Positions 50,017 to 59,104 are shown, numbered from the stretch's first letter. The stretch is 64,000 bases of DNA from Amycolatopsis sp. NBRC 101858 (GCF_030269325.1 NZ_BSTD01000001.1:1628681-1692680), one strand, 5' to 3'. Numbers and translations: made by a program. The notes: generated by a model not told the origin, from the sequence alone.

Positions 50017-50997
50017 GTGGCGGTACTCCCCGACGACCTCTCCTCCGCGCTCGACGACGAGCTGGCCCGGCACCCCGTGCCGCGGCTCGCGCAGTCCGTC
50101 GAGCGGCTCAGCACGCGCTACCGCCAGGGTGACGCGGCGACCTCACCCATCCTCAGCTCCGAAGCCGACGTCGCCGCGTACGCCGGCTACCGGATGCCGG
50201 CCACCTACTCCGCCGTGCACGCTGTGCTCGCCGAAGCCGCTTCGCGTGCTCCCGGCTTCGAACCGCGGACGCAGGTCGACGTCGGTGGCGGCACCGGGGC
50301 CGCGGTCTGGGCGGCCGCCGCCGTGTGGCCGTCGCTGGCTCGGTGCACCGTCCTGGAGCAGGTCGCCGGGGCCATCGGGCTCGGCAAGCGGCTCGCCGCC
50401 GGGGCCACGAACGCCGCGGTCCGGGACGCCGAGTGGCGGCGCGGGTTCGTCGACCCCGCCGCGCCCGCGCCGGAAGCCGACCTCGTCACGCTGTCCTACG
50501 TGCTCGGCGAACTGCCGGACGCGACCCGCGCCGACGTCGTGCGCTGGCTGGCGGCGAAAGCCGGCGCGGTCGCGCTGATCGAACCGGGCACCCCCGCGGG
50601 CTACGAACGGATCCGCGCCGCCCGGGCGCTGCTGATCGAGCTGGGCCTGCACGTCGTCGCGCCCTGCCCGCACGACGCCGCCTGCCCGATCGTGCCCGGC
50701 GAGGACTGGTGCCACTTCGCCGCGCGGCTCCCGCGGTCGGGCCTGCACCGGCGGCTCAAGGCCGGGACGCTCGGGTTCGAGGACGAGAAGTTCGCGTACG
50801 TCGTAGCGTCGCGGTCCGCGCCGGAGCGGCCGGACGCGCGGATCATCCGGCACCCGAAGAACCACAAGGGGTGGGTCGCGCTCGACCTGTGCACGACTGA
50901 CGGTTTGAAGCCGGGCGTGGCAGTCTCGAAGAAGCAAGGCACGCGCTACCGCGCCGCGCGGGACGCCGAATGGGGCGACGGCTGGTCGGCGAACTGA
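50017..50997 (+). CDS. Rsm22-like small ribosomal subunit methyltransferase family protein
   Basis: 326-aa SAM-dependent methyltransferase-fold protein of the Rsm22 family, acting on or assembling the small ribosomal subunit. GTG start. YAGYRMPATYSAVHAVLAEA, the SAM loop QVDVGGGTGAAVWAA, DLVTLSYVLGEL, and a Cys cluster CPHDAACPIVPGEDWCHFAA that in this family binds an iron-sulfur cluster. The C-terminal KKQGTRYRAARDAEWGD is family-typical. Convergent with the next gene (4 bp apart). Confidence 0.88.
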   Translation: MAVLPDDLSSALDDELARHPVPRLAQSVERLSTRYRQGDAATSPILSSEADVAAYAGYRMPATYSAVHAVLAEAASRAPGFEPRTQVDVGGGTGAAVWAAAAVWPSLARCTVLEQVAGAIGLGKRLAAGATNAAVRDAEWRRGFVDPAAPAPEADLVTLSYVLGELPDATRADVVRWLAAKAGAVALIEPGTPAGYERIRAARALLIELGLHVVAPCPHDAACPIVPGEDWCHFAARLPRSGLHRRLKAGTLGFEDEKFAYVVASRSAPERPDARIIRHPKNHKGWVALDLCTTDGLKPGVAVSKKQGTRYRAARDAEWGDGWSAN

Positions 50998-51001
50998 CCC
51001 G

Positions 51002-51838
51002 CTAGGGCATCCGCACGGTCCGCAGGAACGCCGGCAGCAGCCACGGCCGCGGCCCGCCGATCCGCACGCCGCCGCTCAAAACCGCCCGGACGCGGGAAAT
51101 CCGGCCGAACATCATCGGTACCAGCACCGCCGGGTCGAACCGGAGCCGGACGTCCGCCGTGCCGTCCGGTTCCTCGAACCGCAACTGCCCGTGCTGCAAA
51201 GCCAGCACCGCCGGGCGCGTGTGGGCCGAACGGAACTCGACCGCGATGCGGCGCGGGGACGGGGTCGCGTCGTCGAGGAGGCGGCCCATGTCGTTGCGGA
51301 CCATGCCGAACAGGAACAGCTCCAGGAACAGCGCCTCGTGCGCCGCCGGGATGGGCCACCGGCGACGGGTCGCGCGGGCGATGTCGAGGCCGTGCAGCAG
51401 CATTTCGTTCACCAGGTGGGCGAGCACGCCGGCGACCGGCACGCGCGAACCGCCGAGCCACCACACCGGCTTCTCCGGGTCCAGGTCCGCGCTGATCAGC
51501 AGCACTTCGGCGATGTCCGCGCGCAGCCGCTCGGCCAGCCGGGCCGGGTCGCGTTCCGGGTAGAGCTCCAGCGCGAGCGCGTTCATGTCCGAGATCGTGT
51601 CGACGCTGGCCGTGCCGATCGGGTCCTTCAAGCCCGGCAGCGGCAGCGGACCGCCGTCGCCGCGGATCATCGACGTGTACATCAGCGCGATCATCCCGAC
51701 GTGCGACGCCGTTTCGGCGATCGACCACGCGCCGAGCGACGTCGTGTCCCCGTGCGGCACGCCGGCCACCAGGTCCGCGAACCGGGCGCCGGTCTCCGGC
51801 AGCGCGGCGCGCACCGCCTCCCACTTCTCTGGCGTCAC
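51002..51838 (-). CDS. Maleylpyruvate isomerase N-terminal domain / mycothiol-dependent protein
   Basis: 278-aa DinB-like (MDMPI) protein: TTSLGAWSIAETASHVGMIA, LAHLVNEMLLHGLDIARATR and a C-terminal sterol-carrier-like part (FRSAHTRPAVLALQHGQLRF, DVRLRFDPAVLVPMMFGRIS). Mycothiol use is inferred from the family. GTG 51838 has no ribosome site, but TACCGT ends 6 nt upstream, the spacing of a -10 box for a leaderless transcript. Confidence 0.83.
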   Translation of the reverse strand: MTPEKWEAVRAALPETGARFADLVAGVPHGDTTSLGAWSIAETASHVGMIALMYTSMIRGDGGPLPLPGLKDPIGTASVDTISDMNALALELYPERDPARLAERLRADIAEVLLISADLDPEKPVWWLGGSRVPVAGVLAHLVNEMLLHGLDIARATRRRWPIPAAHEALFLELFLFGMVRNDMGRLLDDATPSPRRIAVEFRSAHTRPAVLALQHGQLRFEEPDGTADVRLRFDPAVLVPMMFGRISRVRAVLSGGVRIGGPRPWLLPAFLRTVRMP

Positions 51839-51900
51839 GGTTCGACGGTAGGAGGCCGGACGACGTCCCGGGTCTTCCCGAGTGCGGTTATCTTCGGGTC
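51839..51900. promoter_or_regulatory. Divergent pair of apparently leaderless promoters
   Basis: 62-bp spacer. Minus strand: TACCGT, 6 nt, then GTG 51838. Plus strand: TTATCT (51888-51893), 7 nt, then ATG 51901. Neither gene has a purine-rich ribosome site, so both mRNAs probably begin at the start codon. Confidence 0.55.
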
Positions 51901-53223
51901 ATGATCCGGCTCCTGCCCCGGTCGACCCGGTGGCGGGTCGCCCTCTTCGCCGCGCTCGCCGCGGCGCTCGTGCTCGGCCTCGGGTCCTACTGGTTCGTCC
52001 AGGCGCTGCGCAGTGGCCTCGAAAGCTCCGCGAACCAGCTCGCCAGCGAGAAGGCGCGGGCGGTCGCCGGCCTGCTCGACGCCGGGGTCAAGCCCGTCGA
52101 CGTCGCCAAGCAGCTCGACTACACCGGGTACTGGATCAGCCCCGACAAGGCCGACAGCTGCCCGGACGCTCCTCGCACGAACGTCGGCCAGGCCGTGGTC
52201 TACGGGCCGGACTGCGTGCTGGGCTGGCCCTTCGGCGGCGAGAACACCGTCGTGTCGCAATCCGGGACCCTCGACCAGAAGCACTTCGTCCGGGCGTCGG
52301 TGCCGATCGACCCCGTCGGTCTAGCCACCGTCGCCACCGCGGAACGGATCCTCTGGGGCGGGGTGCCCGCGGCCGCGCTGCTCGTGGGCGGCGTCGCCTG
52401 GTTCGCGGTGCGGCGGTCGCTGCGGGCGGTGGGCGGCATCCGCGCCGAGGTCGACGGCGTGCGCGCGGGCGACCTCGGGCGCCGCGTCCCGGTGCCGGAC
52501 TCCGGCGACGAGATCACCGAGCTCGCCGTGACGATGAACGAGATGCTGGCCCGGCTCGACAGCTCGGTGCGGCGGCAGAGCCAGTTCACCGCGGACGCGT
52601 CGCACGAGCTGCGCACGCCGCTCGCGTCGCTGCGCACCCAGCTCGAGGTGCAGCTCGCCCACCCCGACCGGCTCGACTGGCGACGCAGCTGCGAAAACGC
52701 CGTGCTCGACGTGACGCGGATGGAGACGCTGGCCGCGGACCTGCTGCTGCTCAGCAAGCTGGACGCGGACCAGCCCGCCGGGACCGAACCGGTGGCGCTG
52801 GCGGACCTGGTGACCACGCACGTCGCCGCGCGGGTCGCCCACGACGGCGTCGAGATCGAACCGGAGCTCGACGCGGTGCCGGTGGTGCGAGGCCACGCGG
52901 GACGGCTGGAACGCGTGCTGCGCAACCTCGTCGACAACGCCGAACGCCACGCGAAGAGCCGGGTGACGATCACGCTCACCGCGTCCGGCGGCGAGAGCGT
53001 GCTGACGGTCGAGGACGACGGGCCCGGCATCCCGGCCGGGCAGCGCGAACGCGTCTTCGACCGGTTCGTGCGGCTCGACGAGGACCGCGCCCGCGAAGAC
53101 GACGGCGGTTCCGGGCTCGGCCTCGCGATCGCCGCGGAGATCGCGCGCACGCACGGCGGCACCCTGCGCGTCGCCGACGGCGCGTCCGGCGCGCGGCTGG
53201 AGCTGCGTCTTCCGCTTGCCTGA
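51901..53223 (+). CDS. Orphan sensor histidine kinase
   Basis: 440-aa kinase: TM1 VALFAALAAALVLGLGSYWF, an extracytoplasmic domain of about 110 residues with two cysteines (DSCPDAP, PDCVLGW), TM2 GVPAAALLVGGVAWFAV, HAMP, His in DASHELRTPLASLRTQ, N-box RNLVDNAERHA and G-boxes DDGPGIPAG and GSGLGLAIA. No response regulator lies on either side. It is followed at 57 bp by DUF2079, whose promoter has response-regulator-like direct repeats. Confidence 0.92.
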   Translation: MIRLLPRSTRWRVALFAALAAALVLGLGSYWFVQALRSGLESSANQLASEKARAVAGLLDAGVKPVDVAKQLDYTGYWISPDKADSCPDAPRTNVGQAVVYGPDCVLGWPFGGENTVVSQSGTLDQKHFVRASVPIDPVGLATVATAERILWGGVPAAALLVGGVAWFAVRRSLRAVGGIRAEVDGVRAGDLGRRVPVPDSGDEITELAVTMNEMLARLDSSVRRQSQFTADASHELRTPLASLRTQLEVQLAHPDRLDWRRSCENAVLDVTRMETLAADLLLLSKLDADQPAGTEPVALADLVTTHVAARVAHDGVEIEPELDAVPVVRGHAGRLERVLRNLVDNAERHAKSRVTITLTASGGESVLTVEDDGPGIPAGQRERVFDRFVRLDEDRAREDDGGSGLGLAIAAEIARTHGGTLRVADGASGARLELRLPLA

Positions 53224-53270
53224 AGACGTCTTCAGCTCGCTTAAGCTCCGGTTCAGCGTGGCCCCAAGAG
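53221..53270 (+). promoter_or_regulatory. Palindrome and direct repeats upstream of DUF2079
   Basis: TGAAGACGTCTTCA (53221-53234) is a perfect 14-bp palindrome starting at the kinase stop codon. It is followed by three hexamers at about 11-bp spacing, TTCAGC, TTAAGC and TTCAGC (about 53231-53257), the pattern bound by OmpR-type regulators in actinobacteria. Confidence 0.55.
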
Positions 53271-53279
53271 CATCCCGCC

Positions 53280-54596
53280 ATGCTGATCGACCTCGCGCCG
53301 GCTCCGGTCCGCCCGCGCCTCGCACTTCCACACGTTGTCGCCGCGGTCGCCTTCGCCGGATATGCCGCCTGGTCGCTGCAGCGGCTGCGGACGTTCGACG
53401 CGAGCGGGTTCGACCTGGGGATCTTCGAACAAGCGGTGCGGTCCTACGCGCACGGCCACTGGCCCGTGTCGGACCTGCTCGGCCCCGGCGCGCCGACGCT
53501 CGGCGACCACTTCCACCCGATCCTGGCGCTGCTCGCGCCGTTCTACCTGCTGTGGCCGTCGCCGGCGTGCCTGCTGGTGGCGCAGGCTTTCCTGTTCGCG
53601 CTCTCCGCGATACCCGTGACGCGCTGCGCTTCCCGCGTGCTGGGCGCCCGCCGGGGCGCGGTCGTGGCCGCCGGGTACGTGCTGTCCTGGGGGCTGCTGT
53701 CCGCGGTGAACTTCGACTTCCACGAGGTCTGCTTCGCCGTCCCGATGGTGGCGTTCGCCGCGGAGCACCTGCTGCGCGAGCGGTGGCGGGCGGCGGTGTG
53801 GTGCGCGGTACCGCTGGTGCTGGTCAAGGAGGACCTGCCGCTGACGCTCGCCGCGGTCGGCGTGGTCCTGGTGCTCAAGGGGCAGCGCCGGCTCGGCTGG
53901 GTGGTGGCCGGCTTCGGCGTCGCGACGTCGGTTCTGCTGGTGACGGTCGTGCTGCCGGCGCTGAACCCGGCCGGCGTGTACGCGCACAGCGGCGGGTTGA
54001 ACCCCTTCGGCGGGGCGATCGTCAAGGTGTCGATGCTGCTGGCCTTGGTGGTGCCGACGGCGTTCACGGCGCTGCGATCGCCGGTGCTGCTGCTCGCGGT
54101 GCCGACGCTGCTGTGGCGGCTGGCCTCGGCGAACGACCGCTACTGGGGCATGGGCTACCACTACAGCGCGGTCCTGATGCCGATCGTGTTCCTCGCGGCG
54201 GCCGACGGCGTCCGGCGGTCCGGCCGGCAGTGGCTCTTCCCGGCGTGCGCGCTCCTGGCCGGGCTGGCATCGCTGGGCCTGCAGGCGGCGCACCTGACGG
54301 ACGGGGTCTGGACACCGTCGCAGCGGGCCGGCATCGACGCGGTCCTGGCCCGGATCCCGGACGACGCGACGGTGCTGGCGTCCAACCGGCTGGCCCCGCG
54401 GCTGACGTCGCGCTGCACGGTGCTGTTCTTCGACGGCGCGTCCGAGGAACGGCCGGAGTGGGTGGCGGTGGCGAAGCCGGAACAGTCGTGGCCGACGACG
54501 TTGGCCACGAAGGGGCTCGCCTTGGACGAGTTGAAGAGCACGGGGTACCTGCGCGTCGCGGAGACGGACTCCGTCGTGCTGCTCCACCGTGGGTAG
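53280..54596 (+). CDS. DUF2079 family polytopic membrane protein
   Basis: 438-aa membrane protein, about 9-10 helices, of the DUF2079 family, related in fold to GT-C glycosyltransferases. FDASGFDLGIFEQAVRSYAH, GDHFHPILALLAPFYLLWPS and VNFDFHEVCFAVPMVAFAAE carry the conserved acidic and His residues; ALVKEDLPLTLAAVG-type segment follows. A soluble C-terminal part of about 90 aa (DDATVLASNRLAPRLTSR) is likely outside. Substrate unknown. Followed by a double hairpin terminator. Confidence 0.88.
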   Translation: MLIDLAPAPVRPRLALPHVVAAVAFAGYAAWSLQRLRTFDASGFDLGIFEQAVRSYAHGHWPVSDLLGPGAPTLGDHFHPILALLAPFYLLWPSPACLLVAQAFLFALSAIPVTRCASRVLGARRGAVVAAGYVLSWGLLSAVNFDFHEVCFAVPMVAFAAEHLLRERWRAAVWCAVPLVLVKEDLPLTLAAVGVVLVLKGQRRLGWVVAGFGVATSVLLVTVVLPALNPAGVYAHSGGLNPFGGAIVKVSMLLALVVPTAFTALRSPVLLLAVPTLLWRLASANDRYWGMGYHYSAVLMPIVFLAAADGVRRSGRQWLFPACALLAGLASLGLQAAHLTDGVWTPSQRAGIDAVLARIPDDATVLASNRLAPRLTSRCTVLFFDGASEERPEWVAVAKPEQSWPTTLATKGLALDELKSTGYLRVAETDSVVLLHRG

Positions 54597-54606
54597 AGAC
54601 ACCGCA

Positions 54607-54697
54607 GCGGTAACCGGCCAGTCGGGGGGCGTGCCGGCCGGTTACCGCCGCACCGAGAAAGAGGGAGCCACACGCCGGGAATGACGCGTGGCTCCCT
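54607..54697. terminator. Two successive hairpins after DUF2079
   Basis: First: perfect 13-bp stem GCGGTAACCGGCC (54607-54619) with GGCCGGTTACCGC (54636-54648). Second: AGGGAGCCACACG (54662-54674) with CGCGTGGCTCCCT (54685-54697), one mismatch. They lie between convergent genes and probably serve both. Confidence 0.85.
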
Positions 54698-54727
54698 GCT
54701 TCACCCGATCGAGTGACGAAGCGGCTT

Positions 54728-55330
54728 TCAGGCCGGGTCGGCCAGGATGCCGTTCACGTACGAGCCCGGGTGGGTTGCCGCGTCCTGGCGCAGTACCGGG
54801 AGGTCCGCCGGCCACTTCGCGGTCAGCGCCGCAGTCTGGCCCGGCGGGATCGTGTTCAGCTTCGTCGGCGTCCACGCCGGCTCGCCGGCGGCCGGCTTCA
54901 CGACCGTGATCGTCGCCGAGGCCGTCGTGCCCGCGGGGACCTCGTTGTACTTCACGCCGTTGTCGACGCGCGGCAGGTGGTAGACCGGGCCGAACGTCGC
55001 GTCGTCCGGGCCGACCAGGTCGACGCCCGGCACGCCGTACAAACCGCACGTGTGGTCCGTCGTGTTGCGGTAGGTCAGCGGGATGTCGAACTGGCCCGGC
55101 GCGTCGTTCTTCTCGGCCGGCTTGCCCAGCAGGACCTCCAGGTCCGCCGTCGTGCACCGCGGCGTCTGAGACGACGCCGGTGCCACCCCACCACCGGATG
55201 CCCCCTGAGCAGCCGGCGCGGCTGGGGCGGCCGGCGCGGGAGCCGGTGCCTGAGCCGCCGGAGAACCACCGCACGCCGCCAGCGCGAAGGCCCCCGCCAC
55301 CGTGCCGATCCCCATCAAGATGCGCTTCAT
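54728..55330 (-). CDS. DUF4232 lipoprotein
   Basis: 200-aa predicted lipoprotein. Signal MKRILMGIGTVAGAFALAAC with lipobox LAAC (Cys 20), then an Ala/Pro-rich linker of about 35 residues, then a DUF4232 domain: RCTTADLEVLLGK, LTYRNTTDHTCGLYGVPGVD with a conserved Cys pair, and VPAGTTASATITV. Anchored outside the membrane; function unknown. The next DUF4232 gene starts its transcript just upstream on the same strand (26 bp). Confidence 0.9.
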   Translation of the reverse strand: MKRILMGIGTVAGAFALAACGGSPAAQAPAPAPAAPAAPAAQGASGGGVAPASSQTPRCTTADLEVLLGKPAEKNDAPGQFDIPLTYRNTTDHTCGLYGVPGVDLVGPDDATFGPVYHLPRVDNGVKYNEVPAGTTASATITVVKPAAGEPAWTPTKLNTIPPGQTAALTAKWPADLPVLRQDAATHPGSYVNGILADPA

Positions 55331-55356
55331 GACATTCCTCCCTGTGTCGGAAAAGC

Positions 55357-55845
55357 TCAGCTGCCGACCGGCGTGACCCGCACGGTGTCGCCCTTCAGCG
55401 GCGCCCCCGCCGGCCAGTCGACGCTCACCGGCTGGCCGTACGGCCCGGTCGGCAGGTCGAACGTCACCACGGTCGGCGAGACGGCCGCCGCCGCCGAGCG
55501 CTGCACGATCCGCGACACCGCCGGGTGCCCCTCCCGCAGGTTCACCGGCACGGACTCACTCCCGTCCGGCGCCGCCGTGACCGGCAGCCGCTGCCCGCCG
55601 GCGAGGAAGGTCAGCGCCGTCGGCGCGCCCTCGAGCTTGCAGTTCGTCGTCGGCGACGCCGCGATGTAGGTGAGGACGTAGGCCTCGTGCCCGGCGGCGT
55701 GAGACGGGTCGGGCGCCACGGTCACGGTGACGTCCGACGCCCCGCACGGCGTGTCGCTCGGCATGGCGTTCGCGGCCCCGGCCGCCAGGAACAGCCCGCC
55801 GGCCGCCAGACCCCCGACGATCAGCGCGGTACCGGTTCGCTTCAT
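55357..55845 (-). CDS. Secreted DUF4232 protein
   Basis: 162-aa precursor: MKRTGTALIVGGLAAGGLFL, AAGAANA cleavage region, then a DUF4232-like domain (CGASDVTVTVAPDP, TNCKLEGAPTALTFLAGG, two cysteines). Unlike its neighbour it has no lipobox Cys, so it is secreted. ATG 55845 has GGGAGG 6 nt upstream; ATG 55851 overlaps that site. Likely co-transcribed with the lipoprotein as a pair. Confidence 0.85.
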   Translation of the reverse strand: MKRTGTALIVGGLAAGGLFLAAGAANAMPSDTPCGASDVTVTVAPDPSHAAGHEAYVLTYIAASPTTNCKLEGAPTALTFLAGGQRLPVTAAPDGSESVPVNLREGHPAVSRIVQRSAAAAVSPTVVTFDLPTGPYGQPVSVDWPAGAPLKGDTVRVTPVGS

Positions 55846-55976
55846 GGTCATCCTCCCTCGTTCCGTGATCAACTGGACTCACAGGGAGAGATGCCCAGCG
55901 GCCACCCGGGGATGCGCCGCGATGGGGTCGATCACCCGAAAGCAACCTCGGGGACGCCCGGACGTCGAAAAGGGAG

Positions 55977-58523
55977 TCAGCTTCGGCCGAAGCAGACGAA
56001 CGGCATCAGCGGTTCCGCCTGGGCCGCGTCGGCCAGGGCACGCGCAGGGGGCGTGCCCGCCGAGAGCGCCCGGTGGTAGGCCAGCATCACGCCGCCGGCC
56101 GTCCGGTCGTCGACGCGCGCCACGCTCGAGACGACCGTCCGGCTGCCGCCGTAGAGCAGCGCCGCCGTGAAGCCGAGGACCTCGTCGCCGTCGCGGACCA
56201 CCGCCTGGCCGACGTCGCACGACGACAGCACCACCTGCTCGGGCGCGGTCGAAAGCTGCTGGACGTCGTAGGCCATCAGCGGCCCGTCGGCCAGGTTCAG
56301 CCGGGAGAACAGCACGTTCTCCTGCTCGTGGTGGCCGTGCGCGGCGAAGTGCGCGAGGCGGCAGCCGTCGAACGCCTTGAGCGTCGCCGCGACCGTCGCG
56401 TCCGGCCCGGTCAGCACCTCGGCCTCCGGGTACAGCGGCGCCAGCAGCGAAACCTCGTCGTCCGCGTGGGTCAGGTCCGAGCCCGCGACCAGCAGCGGCG
56501 CCCCGGCCGCGCGGCGCGGGCGGCGACCCGCGTCGAGCCAGGCCGACGACGACGGCGTGACCGTCACCGGGCGGCCGCGCAACGTCGGCAGCAGGCCCCA
56601 CGGGATCGCCGAAAGCGCGCCCGTCGGCACGACGACGACGTCGAGGTCGCCGAGCCGGGAAGCCAGCGGCGCCAGCAGGATCCCGTCCAGCGCGGTGACC
56701 TGCGTCCGCACCGACCGGCGGATGACCTGGTCGAGCTGGGCGGGGAGCTGGCGCCCGCACAACGCGTCGAGGTCGCTGTGCAGCCGCGCGACCGGCTCGG
56801 CGACGGCCGAGGCCGGGCCGAGCTCGATCAGCGCGACCCGGTGGTCCGAGATCACCTGCGCGCACAACGCGCCGTGGTCGGCGAGGAAGCAGACCATCGC
56901 GCTGCCGGTCTCGGCGAGCTCGTCGCCGACCTCGCGCAGCTGCGCCTCCGGGTGGTCGACGTCGGTGCCCTCGGCCTGCCAGCCCTTGGCGCGGATCTCG
57001 CGTTCCAGTGCGGCACACCGCTTCACGGCCTGGGTGTCCGGCTTCCCGGACAGCTCGCCCGCGCGGATCTGCATCGAGAGGTAGCGCAGCTCGGCGACGG
57101 CGTCGACGGTCTCCGGGTGCGCGGGCGGGCGCACCGGCCGGAACCGGAACGCCTGTGCGCGCGAACGGTCGAGCCACCGGAAGACGACGCCGGGCGAGCG
57201 CTGGGCCAGCGCGGCGGCCAGACCGGCGTCGGCGAGCTCCTTGCCGAGCGACGTCGTCGCGGTCTGCAGGTCGATGCTGCCGAACCGGCCGCGGTGGCGC
57301 TCCAGCTGCGTCAGCCCGGCGCGCGCGTTGGCGAAGGTGCTGCGCCGGTCGCCGCTGGCGGCGCCGAGTTCGGCCAGCGCGAGCCGCCGGACCAGGCGGT
57401 TCTCCAGCGGCGCGGCCGGGCGGTCACGCGGGGCGATGCCGGCGCGGGCGCCGTCGAGGTCGCCCAGGGCGATGCGCGCGCGGGCGGCGAGCAGCGCGGC
57501 GATCTCGGCGTCGTTGCGCAGACCCAGTCCGGTGAGCCGGTCGGCCAGCGCGGTCGCCTCGGTCGCGACGCGGGCGATCCGCCGTCCGGCCGCGAAGTCC
57601 GCGCGCAGCACGGTCAGCTGCGCGACCGCCGCCCAGGTTTCGTTGCCGCGACGGCGAAAGCGGCGTTCGGCCCGGCCGGCCCAGCTCCGCGCGGCCGACG
57701 CGTGACCACTCGCCAGCGCGGCCAGGGCGCGGGTCAGCTCGGCTTCGGCGTGTTCCTGGTTCATCCGCAGCCGCGGGAACTGTTCCAGCGCCGCGTCTAG
57801 CTCGGCGGCGGCTTCCTGCGGCAGCCCGGCCGCGAGCAGCGCGCGGGCCTTGTCGACGGCCAGCACCGGCAGCATCCCGACACTCTGTTCGGCGTAGAAC
57901 CCGCTCGCCGCGTCGAAGTCCCGCAGGGCCCCCGGGATGTCGCCGGTGAGCACGCGCGCCTGGCCGCGTCCGTGCGCCGCCTTGGCGAAAATCCGCTCCA
58001 GGCCTTCTTCCGAGGCCTGGCCGGCGCCGATCTGCTCGCACTGGTCGAGGTCGGCGAGCGCGAGCCGGACGCGCCCGGCGTACTGGTGCAGCATGGCGCG
58101 GTTGAGCAGGGTCCGGGCGAGCACGACGAACTCGCCGGCCTGGCGCAGCAGGGGGATCGCCTCGTCGAAGCACTGCAGTGCTTCGTCCATCCGGCCGATC
58201 AGGATGAAGACGAGACCCCGTTGCTGGCGCAGGATCCCGCGCCCGGCGTCGGACACGAGGACGTCGGCTTCGTCGAGCAGCGCGAGCCCGCGGGTGCTGT
58301 TGCCCAGCGCGGTTTCGACGGCGGCGTACGTGCCGAGCACGCGCGTGGCGAGGTCCGGCCAGGACGGCCATTCCGGCGGCGGCTGCTTCGCGGGCAGGCC
58401 GAGAAGCCGCGCGGCGGACCGGATCAGGCGGCCGCCGACCACGGGCTGGCCGTTGTTGGTCGCCGCGACCGCACGCCGATGCAGGTCGCGCACCCGGTCT
58501 TCCGCCCTCGGCGACGCGACCAC
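55977..58523 (-). CDS. CHAT-domain (caspase-like) protease with N-terminal TPR array
   Basis: 848-aa protein. Residues about 55-330 are TPR-like helical repeats (NSTRGLALLDEADVLVSDAG, RMDEALQCFDEAIPLLRQAG, GDIPGALRDFDAASGFYAEQ). The C-terminal about 300 residues form a CHAT peptidase domain with the catalytic dyad His 729 (LAHFAAHGHH) and Cys 769 (VVLSSCDVGQ), and the family segments VVVPTGALSAIPWGLLPTLR and GFTAALLYGGSRTVVSSVAR. GTG start with GGAAGGG about 7 nt upstream. Cytoplasmic. Same strand as the S8 protease and sigma genes, 581 bp downstream of them. CHAT proteases act as triggered effectors in several systems. Confidence 0.93.
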   Translation of the reverse strand: MVASPRAEDRVRDLHRRAVAATNNGQPVVGGRLIRSAARLLGLPAKQPPPEWPSWPDLATRVLGTYAAVETALGNSTRGLALLDEADVLVSDAGRGILRQQRGLVFILIGRMDEALQCFDEAIPLLRQAGEFVVLARTLLNRAMLHQYAGRVRLALADLDQCEQIGAGQASEEGLERIFAKAAHGRGQARVLTGDIPGALRDFDAASGFYAEQSVGMLPVLAVDKARALLAAGLPQEAAAELDAALEQFPRLRMNQEHAEAELTRALAALASGHASAARSWAGRAERRFRRRGNETWAAVAQLTVLRADFAAGRRIARVATEATALADRLTGLGLRNDAEIAALLAARARIALGDLDGARAGIAPRDRPAAPLENRLVRRLALAELGAASGDRRSTFANARAGLTQLERHRGRFGSIDLQTATTSLGKELADAGLAAALAQRSPGVVFRWLDRSRAQAFRFRPVRPPAHPETVDAVAELRYLSMQIRAGELSGKPDTQAVKRCAALEREIRAKGWQAEGTDVDHPEAQLREVGDELAETGSAMVCFLADHGALCAQVISDHRVALIELGPASAVAEPVARLHSDLDALCGRQLPAQLDQVIRRSVRTQVTALDGILLAPLASRLGDLDVVVVPTGALSAIPWGLLPTLRGRPVTVTPSSSAWLDAGRRPRRAAGAPLLVAGSDLTHADDEVSLLAPLYPEAEVLTGPDATVAATLKAFDGCRLAHFAAHGHHEQENVLFSRLNLADGPLMAYDVQQLSTAPEQVVLSSCDVGQAVVRDGDEVLGFTAALLYGGSRTVVSSVARVDDRTAGGVMLAYHRALSAGTPPARALADAAQAEPLMPFVCFGRS

Positions 58524-59104
58524 AGGCTGCCCTTCCGGCCGGGGCCGTCCCCCTCGGCCGAGAAGGACGTCCCGGATCGTACCTCCGGGCCCGGGTGGTC
58601 CGGGAGCTCTTGCCGGAAGGGCGGATTTTCACGTCAGGGCGCGGTATCCGGTGTGCGGGCGCTGCCCTGCGCCCGGCAGAAGCCGGGGTTCCCGGCGGAC
58701 GCAGGCCGGTGGCTCGCCCGTGGCAGCGCGTCAGAGTTCGATGGCCGGGGTGCTCCGCGGCCGGACGTTCGCCGCGGCCCGGACGCGGACGGCGCCTTGC
58801 CCGCGACCGCGCGGCGGGCAGCGAAGTGGAGCGCCCTGAATGAGTCATCCAAGACCGCGGCCTTCGCCGACCGCGCGACAGAACCGACCTCGCCGGACCC
58901 CCGACATCCCGGCCCCACCACGTCGAAGCTCGACGGCCGGAATGCTCAGCGGCCAAGCCGCGGCCCGGACGCCGGGCGGCGCCTTGCCCGCGACCGCGCG
59001 GCCGAGCGCACAGCGGATGCCACGGCCCGGCGAAGTCGCGGCTCGACCGGCCGCCGCCCGTCGCGCCCGCGCCCCGCCGGGCTCCGACGTCCCTGCCCGC
59101 CGCG
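58524..59104. repeat. Decayed tandem copies of the neighbouring gene's 3' end
   Basis: 581 bp without an intact gene. The 29 bp at 58727-58755 are identical to the 3' end of the next gene at 59101-59129 (encoding STPAIEL-stop on the minus strand). A diverged copy lies at about 58920-58950 (SIPAVEL). The two copies share a further segment of about 100 bp, including an identical run of about 26 bp near 58789 and 58977. Unit length is about 185 bp. A TGAATGAGTCATCCA repeat element sits at about 58838. Confidence 0.75.

Noticed and set aside
53280..54596. DUF2079 gene as the missing partner of the orphan kinase
   Set aside because: It is a polytopic membrane protein without receiver or DNA-binding features.
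56073..57800. 575-codon plus-strand frame opposite the CHAT gene
   Set aside because: Shadow frame; composition dominated by Arg/Gln/His/Gly without family motifs.
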